DNA of 64,000 nt from assembly GCF_015595035.1 (NCBI RefSeq), contig NZ_JADNRN010000001.1:868001-932000 (forward strand). The letters run 5' to 3'. Both the position numbers and the translations under genes were made by a program. Numbering within the stretch: position 1 is the first letter of the stretch; each line of letters starts with the position of its first letter. The DNA comes from Marinibium conchae. Its GTDB lineage: Bacteria > Pseudomonadota > Gammaproteobacteria > Enterobacterales > Alteromonadaceae. Shown here one piece after another: positions 57,378 to 64,000 of this stretch. The notes under the pieces are model-generated. The model was given only the letters and a program-made list of their open reading frames with translations. It did no database searches and was not told where the DNA came from.

Positions 57378-58808
57378 CTAGTTTGCTGGTACGAATTGGT
57401 TAACACCAAGATCATCTGAACTGGGCTGCTTCGCTAAAATACTTTGAGGCGATATGGCAACGCGTAAGCCCATGTCACTCTCTCGTTTAACTACTATGCC
57501 ACGCAAGGAGTTGCTGTAAACATCGGTAATCTCAACGTCAACAAATTCGCCAATCATGTCGGGACTACCTTCAAAGTTAACGACACGGTTATTTTCTGTT
57601 CTTCCGGTGAGTTCCATCACATTTTTCTTAGATGGCCCTTCAACAAGTATGCGTTGTGTGCTCCCAAGCATCGCCCTGGCGATACGCAGAGCATTCTGGT
57701 TGATGCGTTGTTGAAGTATCTGCAAGCGTTGTTTCTTGGTTTCTTCGCTCACGTCATCAACGATGTCGGCTGCCGGCGTTCCAGGGCGCGAGCTATAGAT
57801 AAAACTGAAGCTCATATCGTAGTCCACCTTCGCAATGAGGTCCATTGTCGCTTCAAAGTCGGCGTCGGTTTCCCCAGGGAAGCCTATGATAAAGTCGGAC
57901 GACATACATAAATTGGGGCGAACTTTCTTAAGCTTGCGAATGATAGACTTATACTCAATAGCGGTGTGGCCACGCTTCATTTGATTAAGTATGCGGTCTG
58001 CACCACTTTGTACCGGAAGGTGAAGGTGGTCAACTAACTCTGGAATATGTTTATAAGCCTCAATAATATCGTCGGTAAATTCGACCGGATGCGAGGTTGT
58101 GTAACGAATACGATCTATTCCGTCGATGGAGGCAACGAGTTCAAGTAACTCTGCAAAGCGGCAGATACTTCCGTCGAAATGCTGGCCTCTAAAAGCGTTA
58201 ACATTTTGGCCTAGCAAATTAACTTCTCTAACGCCTTGCGCAGCAAGTTGAGCAACTTCCAGTAAGACATCGTCTACAGGGCGACTTACCTCTTCACCAC
58301 GGGTGTAAGGGACTACGCAAAAGCTGCAATATTTTGAGCAGCCTTCCATAATAGATACAAAAGCACTGGGCCCATCAGCACGAGGTTCAGGCAAACGATC
58401 GAATTTTTCAATTTCAGGAAAGCTCACATCAACAACGGCCTTATTTCCACTCTTAATATCTTTGATCATTTCGGGCAAGCGATGCAGGGTTTGTGGACCA
58501 AAAACAATATCGACAAAGGGAGCTCTTTTGCGAATTTCAGCGCCTTCCTGTGATGCAACACAGCCACCCACACCAATAATTAATTCTGGTTTATCGTTTT
58601 TCAGGTTTTTCCAACGACCCAACTGATGAAACACTTTTTCTTGTGCTTTTTCACGAATTGAACATGTATTTAGAAGGATAACATCGGCCTCTGCAGCTTC
58701 TTCAGCAAGTGTGTAGCCATGCGTAGAGTCGAGTAAGTCTGCCATTTTTTCCGAGTCATACTCGTTCATTTGGCAACCCCAAGTTTTGATAAATAACTTC
58801 TTATTCAT
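57378..58808 (-). CDS. miaB: tRNA-2-methylthio-N6-dimethylallyladenosine synthase MiaB
   Basis: 476 aa radical-SAM methylthiotransferase acting on ms2i6A37. The start is the ATG at 58808 ([22 protein letters not shown]), as in the family; the frame stays open 64 codons upstream without family similarity. The N-terminal cluster cysteines are in [18 protein letters not shown] and GGCVASQE. The radical-SAM CxxxCxxC is [13 protein letters not shown] domain closes the protein. It is divergent from ubiF, as in E. coli. Confidence 0.96.
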   Translation of the reverse strand: MNKKLFIKTWGCQMNEYDSEKMADLLDSTHGYTLAEEAAEADVILLNTCSIREKAQEKVFHQLGRWKNLKNDKPELIIGVGGCVASQEGAEIRKRAPFVDIVFGPQTLHRLPEMIKDIKSGNKAVVDVSFPEIEKFDRLPEPRADGPSAFVSIMEGCSKYCSFCVVPYTRGEEVSRPVDDVLLEVAQLAAQGVREVNLLGQNVNAFRGQHFDGSICRFAELLELVASIDGIDRIRYTTSHPVEFTDDIIEAYKHIPELVDHLHLPVQSGADRILNQMKRGHTAIEYKSIIRKLKKVRPNLCMSSDFIIGFPGETDADFEATMDLIAKVDYDMSFSFIYSSRPGTPAADIVDDVSEETKKQRLQILQQRINQNALRIARAMLGSTQRILVEGPSKKNVMELTGRTENNRVVNFEGSPDMIGEFVDVEITDVYSNSLRGIVVKRESDMGLRVAISPQSILAKQPSSDDLGVNQFVPAN

Positions 58809-59246
58809 AGTTTCGCTGTATTGTTTTCGTTGGCTAGCAACTGTGTTTACCGTCGTCATGAACTTAGTTATTGCTTGTCGCTTCTGTGCGAAGCTTTTTG
58901 CAGAGTAACAAAGTAAAATGCTGTTCGTAAGAAGTAGAAAGCCACTCATTTGGAAAAAGTGACACTGCTTCAAATTTGCCGCCATTTTAGCGCTAAACAC
59001 CTCTATTGGCTAGCAATCGCCGCACAATCGCTGATTTAACTTCAAAGCCAAAGATTTTTGGCTATTGCTGGCCACAAATCCATTGAAAAGTATTACGAAC
59101 AAGGAAAATTATCGAGACTGATAACGCCAACACATAAGATTCTTCAGTAAACTGTGATAGCCTATAAATATTATTAGCGTGCATGTTGTGACAAACTTCG
59201 TGCTGGAACGCGCTGTGACTTAGATAAAGACAGAATTAGAGTATTG

Positions 59247-60428
59247 ATGATTAACGTAGATTACTGTGTGTTTGGTGGCGGTATGATTGGCTCAGCGGCT
59301 GCTTTAGGCTTAGCCCGATTGGGTTATAGCGTTGCCGTAGTGGAAGCCCAAGAACCGCATGGATTTGATCCGACAGAACTGCCTGATCTGCGAGTGTCGG
59401 CATTAAATCGTTACACTCAGAAGCTATTGGCTGATTATGCAGTCTGGGATGATGTTCTTGCCATGCGAGCACAGGCTTACAATAAATTGTCGGTGTGGGA
59501 GCAAGCGAATTCTGCATTACATTTCGAAGCTGCAGAGCTTGGAGAGAGTTATCTTGGCCATTTTGTAGAAAACCGAGTGTTGCAACTTGCATTACTGAAT
59601 AAGCTTAAAAGCGACTACGCTAGCAAGGTAAGCATTCATTATTCAAAAGCAAAGCACGTTAAGCTTGGCTTTGAATACGATAAAAACAACGAAGCCAATG
59701 TACAACTTGGTAATGGTGAAGCAATCAGTGCAAGGTGCCTGATCGCTGCCGATGGGGGCTTTTCGCAACTTCGAGACATAGCGTCAATCGGAATAACGGG
59801 TTGGCAATATAAACAAAAAGCCAATGTGTTTTTGGTTAAAATGAAGGCTGATTTTGAGCCGCAAACGTGGCAAGAGTTTACGCCAAATGGTCCCTTGGCT
59901 TTCTTACCTCTATTTAACGGCTATGCAAGCTTAGTGTGGTACGCTGATGTGCAGCAATCCTCTCGTTTGGCAACAGCGACATTATTACAGTGCAAAGAAA
60001 TGATTGTTCAAGCGTTTCCACCATTGCTGGCAGACTTCGATTTGTTAGATAAGATCTCTTTTGGTTTAAGACGCATGCATGCCAATCAATATTGGCGTGA
60101 AAACTTGGTGTTGTTAGGCGATGCAGCACATCAAATAAATCCGCTCGCCGGGCAAGGGGTAAATTTAGGCTTTAAAGACGTTGGCGCGTTGATTGAATCT
60201 ATAAAAATTAACCCCATATCCATTGCAAGTCAGCAGGCCTTTGTCGACTATGAAAGAGCACGACGCCCGCAAAATTTATTGATGATGACGGCAATGGATG
60301 GGTTCTATCACACTTTCAGCAATAATATTAGGCCACTAAAACGTATTCGAAACTTAGGCGTGAAAGCGGCCAATGCAGGCGGTTTTTTAAAACAGCGCGT
60401 ATTAAAATATGCAATGGGCATAGAGTAG
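59247..60428 (+). CDS. ubiF: Ubiquinone-biosynthesis FAD monooxygenase, UbiF-type
   Basis: 393 aa. The FAD-binding GGGMIGSAAALGLARLG is at the N-terminus, the middle has RCLIAADGGFSQLRD, and the second FAD motif is LLGDAAHQINPLAGQGVNLGFKD. This is the UbiH/UbiF/VisC family; UbiF performs the C6 hydroxylation. The UbiF choice rests on divergence from miaB and closeness to the Met/Leu/Gln tRNA operon, the E. coli arrangement. I chose the ATG at 59247 over the TTG one codon earlier. Confidence 0.88.
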   Translation: MINVDYCVFGGGMIGSAAALGLARLGYSVAVVEAQEPHGFDPTELPDLRVSALNRYTQKLLADYAVWDDVLAMRAQAYNKLSVWEQANSALHFEAAELGESYLGHFVENRVLQLALLNKLKSDYASKVSIHYSKAKHVKLGFEYDKNNEANVQLGNGEAISARCLIAADGGFSQLRDIASIGITGWQYKQKANVFLVKMKADFEPQTWQEFTPNGPLAFLPLFNGYASLVWYADVQQSSRLATATLLQCKEMIVQAFPPLLADFDLLDKISFGLRRMHANQYWRENLVLLGDAAHQINPLAGQGVNLGFKDVGALIESIKINPISIASQQAFVDYERARRPQNLLMMTAMDGFYHTFSNNIRPLKRIRNLGVKAANAGGFLKQRVLKYAMGIE

Positions 60429-60437
60429 GGAAGAGCA

Positions 60438-60608
60438 ATGTCAGTATTAGGAATTTTAGCAGTATTATTTATTTCATTGATAATCATCGTGCCGATGTTA
60501 GAAAAGTCGAGCATTCGAATATCGCAAGAAACGCAAAGTAAGTTCGCTCGTTGGATCATTCCACTATTACTCATATCGGTACTTATTCAATTGTTTTTCT
60601 TTTTGTAG
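60438..60608 (+). CDS. Small membrane protein, 56 aa
   Basis: Nine bases after ubiF, with GGGAAGAG before the ATG, a 56-codon frame encodes two hydrophobic segments: LGILAVLFISLIIIVPML at 4-21 and WIIPLLLISVLIQLFFFL at 39-56, joined by a hydrophilic loop (EKSSIRISQETQSKFAR). It looks like a two-helix inner-membrane protein with both ends on the same side. No family recognised. Position, ribosome-binding site and the terminator just after support a real gene in the ubiF operon. Confidence 0.62.
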   Translation: MSVLGILAVLFISLIIIVPMLEKSSIRISQETQSKFARWIIPLLLISVLIQLFFFL

Positions 60609-60611
60609 AAA

Positions 60612-60640
60612 AAAGGGCTTTTAACAAGCCCTTTGTACTC
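60612..60640. terminator. Terminator between the 56-codon ORF and the symporter gene
   Basis: AAAGGGCTT/AAGCCCTTT with a five-base loop. The longer T-run is on the minus strand, so it mainly ends the leftward symporter gene. Confidence 0.82.
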
Positions 60641-60660
60641 TGATAATGAAGCGAAAGAGC

Positions 60661-62067
60661 TTATTTCCAAATGTTGTCGGTTGTTTCACCTTGGATCTCA
60701 CAGTCTTTTTCTATGAAGTCCATTTTAGCACTTGCCTTACGTTTTTCATTGTAGTCTTTAGTGACTGCCACGATAGTGGGAGTGAGTAGCACGATTGCAA
60801 TAATATTCACCACTGTCATTAGCCCTAATGCCATATCTGCCATGTTCCACACTGTTTGTAAGCTTTCTCTTGAGCCCCAAAATATCATCAATAAGTAACC
60901 TGAGGTGTAAAAAATCCGCCCTAGTTTATTGTCGAGTTTAAAAATGTGTAGATTACTCTCTCCGTAAGCATAATTGGCAACTACTGAGGTAAATGCAAAC
61001 AAACAAATAGCAGCGGCAACAAAGTCTCCTCCAAAGAAACCTAGGTGAGATTCCATGGCTGACTGTGTTAATCGTATGCCTTCGCGCTCTCCGGTCATCC
61101 CGTTACCTGCGAGTAAAATAATAAAAGCGGTGGCCGTACATAAGATCATGGTGTCAATGAACACCCCCAACATTTGCATATAACCTTGTGATACCGGGTG
61201 ATTTGGATGTGGTGTTGCACTAGCCGCCGCCTGAGGTACGCTACCTGAACCTGCTTCGTTAGAATAAAGGCCGCGTTGTATACCGTTCTTCACGGCCGCC
61301 GCAAAGGCTCCAGCACCGGCTTCTTGCAAACCAAATGCAGAGCTTACAATATCGTAGAGCACCGCAGGTAAGAACTGTATATTAATGACGGTAATACCCA
61401 AGGCTACTAATACATATGCGATACCCATAAATGGCACGACAAATTCCGCAAAACGTGCAATTGCTCTTAGGCCGCCAATAACGATTGCGCCGGCCAAGAC
61501 AATAATTGCCAATCCAGAATAAGTCGTTGATATACCATAGCTGTTATTGAGCGCGTCGGTAATCGTATTTGCTTGAACCGCAGAAAATACAAAGCCGTAG
61601 CCAAAGAATAAACAAAGGGCAAAAAGAACGGCAAACCAACTATTTTTTAGGCCTTGCTTGATGTAATAAGCAGGCCCACCTCGGTATTCGCCGTTTTCAT
61701 CTTTGATTTTATATACTTGCCCTAGAACGCTTTCTGCATAACCCGTCGCCATTCCTAAAAGAGCAATAACCCACATCCAAAAGACAGCACCGGCGCCGCC
61801 CAAAGAAATTGCTACAGCGACACCGGCCAAGTTACCGGTTCCGACTCTTGCAGATAAACTAGTACACAATGCTTGAAATGAGCTGATGCCGGCAGCGTCG
61901 CTTTTGGTGCTGCCTTTGAGCAGGCTAAACATGTGTTTGAAGTTAAGGATTTGGATGAATTTGAGTTTGAAAGTAAACCAGATACCTGCAATAAGCAGCA
62001 TATATATAAGAACTTGGCCGTTACCCCAAAGCAGATTATTCACTGCGTCGACTATGCTATTTATCAA
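60661..62067 (-). CDS. Sodium:alanine/glycine symporter family (AGCS) protein
   Basis: 468 aa from the TTG at 62067 (MINSIVDAVNNLLWGNGQVLIYML), which has AAGGGA seven bases upstream; the longer open frame runs into the tRNA-Gln gene and is not coding. Family blocks are clear: SARVGTGNLAGVAVAISLGG, GGPAYYIKQGL, and RGLYSNEAGSGSVPQAAA. About eleven membrane segments are present. It takes up alanine or glycine with Na+. Codon use is like that of its neighbours. Confidence 0.93.
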   Translation of the reverse strand: MINSIVDAVNNLLWGNGQVLIYMLLIAGIWFTFKLKFIQILNFKHMFSLLKGSTKSDAAGISSFQALCTSLSARVGTGNLAGVAVAISLGGAGAVFWMWVIALLGMATGYAESVLGQVYKIKDENGEYRGGPAYYIKQGLKNSWFAVLFALCLFFGYGFVFSAVQANTITDALNNSYGISTTYSGLAIIVLAGAIVIGGLRAIARFAEFVVPFMGIAYVLVALGITVINIQFLPAVLYDIVSSAFGLQEAGAGAFAAAVKNGIQRGLYSNEAGSGSVPQAAASATPHPNHPVSQGYMQMLGVFIDTMILCTATAFIILLAGNGMTGEREGIRLTQSAMESHLGFFGGDFVAAAICLFAFTSVVANYAYGESNLHIFKLDNKLGRIFYTSGYLLMIFWGSRESLQTVWNMADMALGLMTVVNIIAIVLLTPTIVAVTKDYNEKRKASAKMDFIEKDCEIQGETTDNIWK

Positions 62068-62090
62068 AATATATTCCCTTAAACGCAAAA

Positions 62091-62110
62091 AACGCCGGAT
62101 AACCGGCGTT
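62091..62110 (-). terminator. Terminator of the tRNA operon
   Basis: AACGCCGG/CCGGCGTT with a four-base loop; on the minus strand it is followed by a T-run. It lies ten bases after the tRNA-Gln CCA end. Confidence 0.88.
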
Positions 62111-62119
62111 CTAAAAATA

Positions 62120-62195
62120 TGGCTGGGGTAGCAGGACTTGAACCTACGAATGGCGGGATCAAAACCCGCTGCCTTACCAACTTGGCTATACCCCA
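62120..62195 (-). tRNA. tRNA-Gln (UUG), copy 2
   Basis: A full cloverleaf with encoded CCA. Acceptor arms TGGGGTA/TACCCCA, anticodon loop TTTTGAT with anticodon TTG and T-arm GTTCAAGTC are visible. It is identical to the copy at 62311-62386. Confidence 0.96.
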
Positions 62196-62310
62196 ATATA
62201 ATCAAGGAAACCCTAGATTACAATAGTGCGTATTGACCGTGTGATACTTCGCTTAAGAAGTTGGACTCACTTAGTCGCTTTTTACATTACATACAAACCA
62301 ACAACTGAAA

Positions 62311-62386
62311 TGGCTGGGGTAGCAGGACTTGAACCTACGAATGGCGGGATCAAAACCCGCTGCCTTACCAACTTGGCTATACCCCA
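62311..62386 (-). tRNA. tRNA-Gln (UUG), copy 1
   Basis: 76 bases including CCA, anticodon TTG, identical to the copy at 62120-62195. The 115-base spacer between the copies contains no further tRNA. Confidence 0.96.
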
Positions 62387-62394
62387 ACAATGTT

Positions 62395-62479
62395 TGGTGC
62401 GGAAGGAGAGACTTGAACTCTCACGCCGTGAAGCACTGGAACCTAAATCCAGCGTGTCTACCAATTCCACCACTCCCGC
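62395..62479 (-). tRNA. tRNA-Leu (UAG)
   Basis: 85 bases with CCA. Acceptor GCGGGAG/CTTCCGC-type pairing, a long variable arm, and anticodon TAG in the loop TTTAGGT. It lies eight bases from tRNA-Gln copy 1. The E. coli homologue is leuW. Confidence 0.95.
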
Positions 62480-62515
62480 GTATTTCAGTCACTATTTACA
62501 GAGTAAAAAGTGTAT

Positions 62516-62592
62516 TGGTGGCTACGGCGGGACTCGAACCTGCGACCCCATCATTATGAGTGATGTGCTCTAACCAGCTGAGCTACGTAGCC
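62516..62592 (-). tRNA. tRNA-Met (CAU), elongator
   Basis: 77 bases with CCA, acceptor GGCTACG/CGTAGCC, anticodon loop CTCATAA with CAT. Elongator type, nearly identical in layout to E. coli metT. First gene of the operon. Confidence 0.95.
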
Positions 62593-62638
62593 ATCAAAGT
62601 ACTCATCTGCGATGCTTGTCCGCTTCAGAGTGGCGCGT

Positions 62639-62667
62639 ATTATGCTTAGTTGAACTGTGGTCGTCAA
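62639..62667 (-). promoter_or_regulatory. Sigma-70 promoter of the tRNA operon
   Basis: On the minus strand TTGACG and CATAAT are 17 bases apart, followed by a GC-rich discriminator (ACGCGCC) typical of stable-RNA promoters under stringent control. Confidence 0.85.
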
Positions 62668-62752
62668 CCCCTTTTTTACACGAAACATCCAGTTGCTTAA
62701 AATTTAGTCTCAATAGTTCAAAAAATTCCCACTTTAGTTGTTTAGTGGGCGA

Positions 62753-63781
62753 TTAGGCTCTGTTTTTGTTCTCGATTCTTGGCAATATACCACTTGCTAT
62801 GTCAAAGGCCTGCATTTGACTCCTAAGCTTGTCACCTAATCTAGACTTGGGGAATTTAGGCACTCGTGATTCATCTGTTTCGTAATTGTTTTGCTTGAAA
62901 GCTTGGGCAAACTCTTTATCGTCTTCGGTTAGACCTTTGTGTCTTGTTCGCGCCGATAATTGACTTATTTTTTTTACACTATTGTGCCGCGAGAAACGCG
63001 CAAAACCTTTGAACTCAAAGTGTTCCTCGACGTGCCTTTGGCTAAGGTGCAACAAAGCATCAATGAAGCTGAAGAGGAAAGCATTCTCCGACGCAGACTC
63101 AGTGATCACGTTTAATTGTTGTAGCGTGAGTAATTCAGGTAGTTGCGTGCTGTCACTCTTCACATAATCTAATACGATAAGTTGTTGTCCATTGGCAAGA
63201 GGAAGTAGATTACTGAGGGCGAACTTGCCACCATCATATTCTAACTTAGCGATCACTTGCTGCAGGCGACTTATGGGCAATGCAATGTCGTCGTCATCCG
63301 TGTTAGTGTTTCTCGACATGGCCATAAGAGGCAAGTCGTGATGGCAACTGAACGGGGTCGTGGTTTTGTCCTCTTCATTATATTTAACCAGCTCTCGTAC
63401 TTCGTGTTCTCTAGCTTTAAGTAGCGCTAGATAAGCCGTCTGAATTATTTCCGAGGAGGGTAGTTGCGGCTCAACACGCCAACGTCTGCCGTAAACAATT
63501 TTCTTGCATCCTTGCTTGGCTTTCGATAGTTCTGCTTTTGATAAATAGTTGTCAACGCCAATGATACCAACCTGTATAAAAATACCCCCGTTATCTTCAT
63601 CAACAAAAAGCAAATAGCATGAGTCGTAACTTATATCCGCTACTATCGTTTCTACGGATTCTATCGTGTGATGATATGACAAGTAGTGCTGCGGAATACA
63701 GTTTGTACCGTCATCGAGTTGTACTTGTGGCGCTCTAGGCATCGGTGTTTCACCGGGTAACAATGGAAGTTGTGATTTCAT
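62753..63781 (-). CDS. Hypothetical protein, 342 aa
   Basis: No family recognised. There is no signal peptide or membrane segment, so a cytoplasmic protein is likely. The N-terminal 150 residues look like an alpha/beta domain (SVETIVADISYDSCYLLFVD, then IFIQVGIIGVDNY and KIVYGRRWRVEP). A second domain (about 165-265) contains KLEYDGGKFALSNLLPLANG and an aromatic FSFIDALLHLS helix. The last 80 residues are basic and Lys/Arg-rich (RFSRHNSVKKISQLSART), which could bind nucleic acid. It stands alone upstream of the tRNA operon. Codon use looks native. Confidence 0.75.
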   Translation of the reverse strand: MKSQLPLLPGETPMPRAPQVQLDDGTNCIPQHYLSYHHTIESVETIVADISYDSCYLLFVDEDNGGIFIQVGIIGVDNYLSKAELSKAKQGCKKIVYGRRWRVEPQLPSSEIIQTAYLALLKAREHEVRELVKYNEEDKTTTPFSCHHDLPLMAMSRNTNTDDDDIALPISRLQQVIAKLEYDGGKFALSNLLPLANGQQLIVLDYVKSDSTQLPELLTLQQLNVITESASENAFLFSFIDALLHLSQRHVEEHFEFKGFARFSRHNSVKKISQLSARTRHKGLTEDDKEFAQAFKQNNYETDESRVPKFPKSRLGDKLRSQMQAFDIASGILPRIENKNRA

Positions 63782-63949
63782 ACGTACGACACCAAATCTG
63801 ATTACCTAAATAGACCTACAAATTGCAGGGTAAATTTCGTTATGGAGCTAAATACGCTAAAAATAAATTTAAAGTTTTAAACAAAAGGGCTTTTTATTAT
63901 GCGAATTTATTCAGTGATTATAACAATTAGGTAAAAACTAGAATTGAGA

Positions 63950-63977
63950 AAGAAAAAAGCCTTCGTGAAGAAGGCTT
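63950..63977 (-). terminator. Rho-independent terminator for a leftward gene beyond the window
   Basis: AAGCCTTC (63957-63964) pairs with GAAGGCTT (63970-63977) over a five-base loop; the A-run at 63953-63958 is a T-run on the minus strand. The gene it ends lies past 64000. Confidence 0.8.
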
Positions 63978-64000
63978 GTAGAATTACGATAACTTAATTA

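Noticed and set aside
58809-59000. 64-codon N-terminal extension of miaB
   Set aside because: No family similarity and it occupies the divergent miaB-ubiF promoter region; [15 protein letters not shown] is the normal start.
62068-62205. N-terminal extension of the AGCS symporter into tRNA-Gln
   Set aside because: The frame passes through the tRNA and its terminator; a TTG with AAGGGA lies exactly at the family start.

Overview
The window reads as chromosomal core DNA of a marine gammaproteobacterium, most likely an Alteromonadaceae-type member of the Alteromonadales. The moderate G+C, the FimV/HubP polar protein, the FlgO-domain lipoproteins and a near-complete mosaic of gene neighbourhoods also known from Escherichia coli, Vibrio and Shewanella point that way. 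No phage, insertion sequence, integron, CRISPR array or defence island was seen. The genus call is inference from gene content, not from a marker comparison.

Layout. 1-11.5 kb: yoaA-tsaB-(small unknown)-slp, an alpha/beta hydrolase, fadD-rnd-ycgL, an MltB-type transglycosylase, ycgM-ycgN and convergent dsbB. 11.5-14.8 kb: the fatty-acid regulator fadR and fadH. 14.8-16.7 kb: a leftward pair, retropepsin-like protease and hotdog thioesterase. 16.8-27.2 kb: epmC, an ATP-NAD-kinase-like gene, yfcL, three tandem FlgO-domain lipoproteins, convergent mnmC, then fabB-pdxB-asd. 27.3-31.7 kb: fimV/hubP and a membrane diguanylate cyclase. 31.7-37.6 kb leftward: bamE, recN, anmK, nadK, a small coupled ORF and a second diguanylate cyclase. 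37.7-42.1 kb: heat-shock genes grpE, dnaK, dnaJ. 42.1-43.8 kb: a cytochrome c and a cytochrome b561-type protein around a 30-codon ORF. 43.9-50.2 kb: dapB, carAB, greA. 50.2-53.2 kb leftward: SulP transporter and nhaA. 53.3-58.8 kb leftward: miaB-ybeZ-ybeY-corC-lnt. 59.2-64 kb: ubiF with a 56-codon membrane-peptide ORF, an AGCS symporter, a Met-Leu-Gln-Gln tRNA operon and a 342-aa unknown.

How the genes work together. The clearest regulatory theme is lipid metabolism: FadR-type 17-bp boxes lie before fadR itself, fabB (biosynthesis) and, more weakly, fadD (degradation), and fadH lies directly behind fadR. Sigma-32-type promoters precede grpE and dnaK, and a TACTG-N10-CAGTA LexA box precedes recN. 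The tRNA operon has a consensus sigma-70 promoter with a GC-rich discriminator.

Most notable observation: lnt has no ATG, GTG or TTG before codon 77 in its frame, although the conserved N-terminal membrane segment is encoded there. An ATA codon with a well-spaced GAGGA ribosome-binding site would give a 512-aa protein, the normal Lnt length. Other items are a 29-bp palindrome before fadD, a repeated operator-like array before slp, phased A-tracts before fadR, exact tandem duplications in fimV, and two small ORFs encoding hydrophobic peptides. I did not find a clearly new multi-gene system; most of the window is housekeeping DNA.
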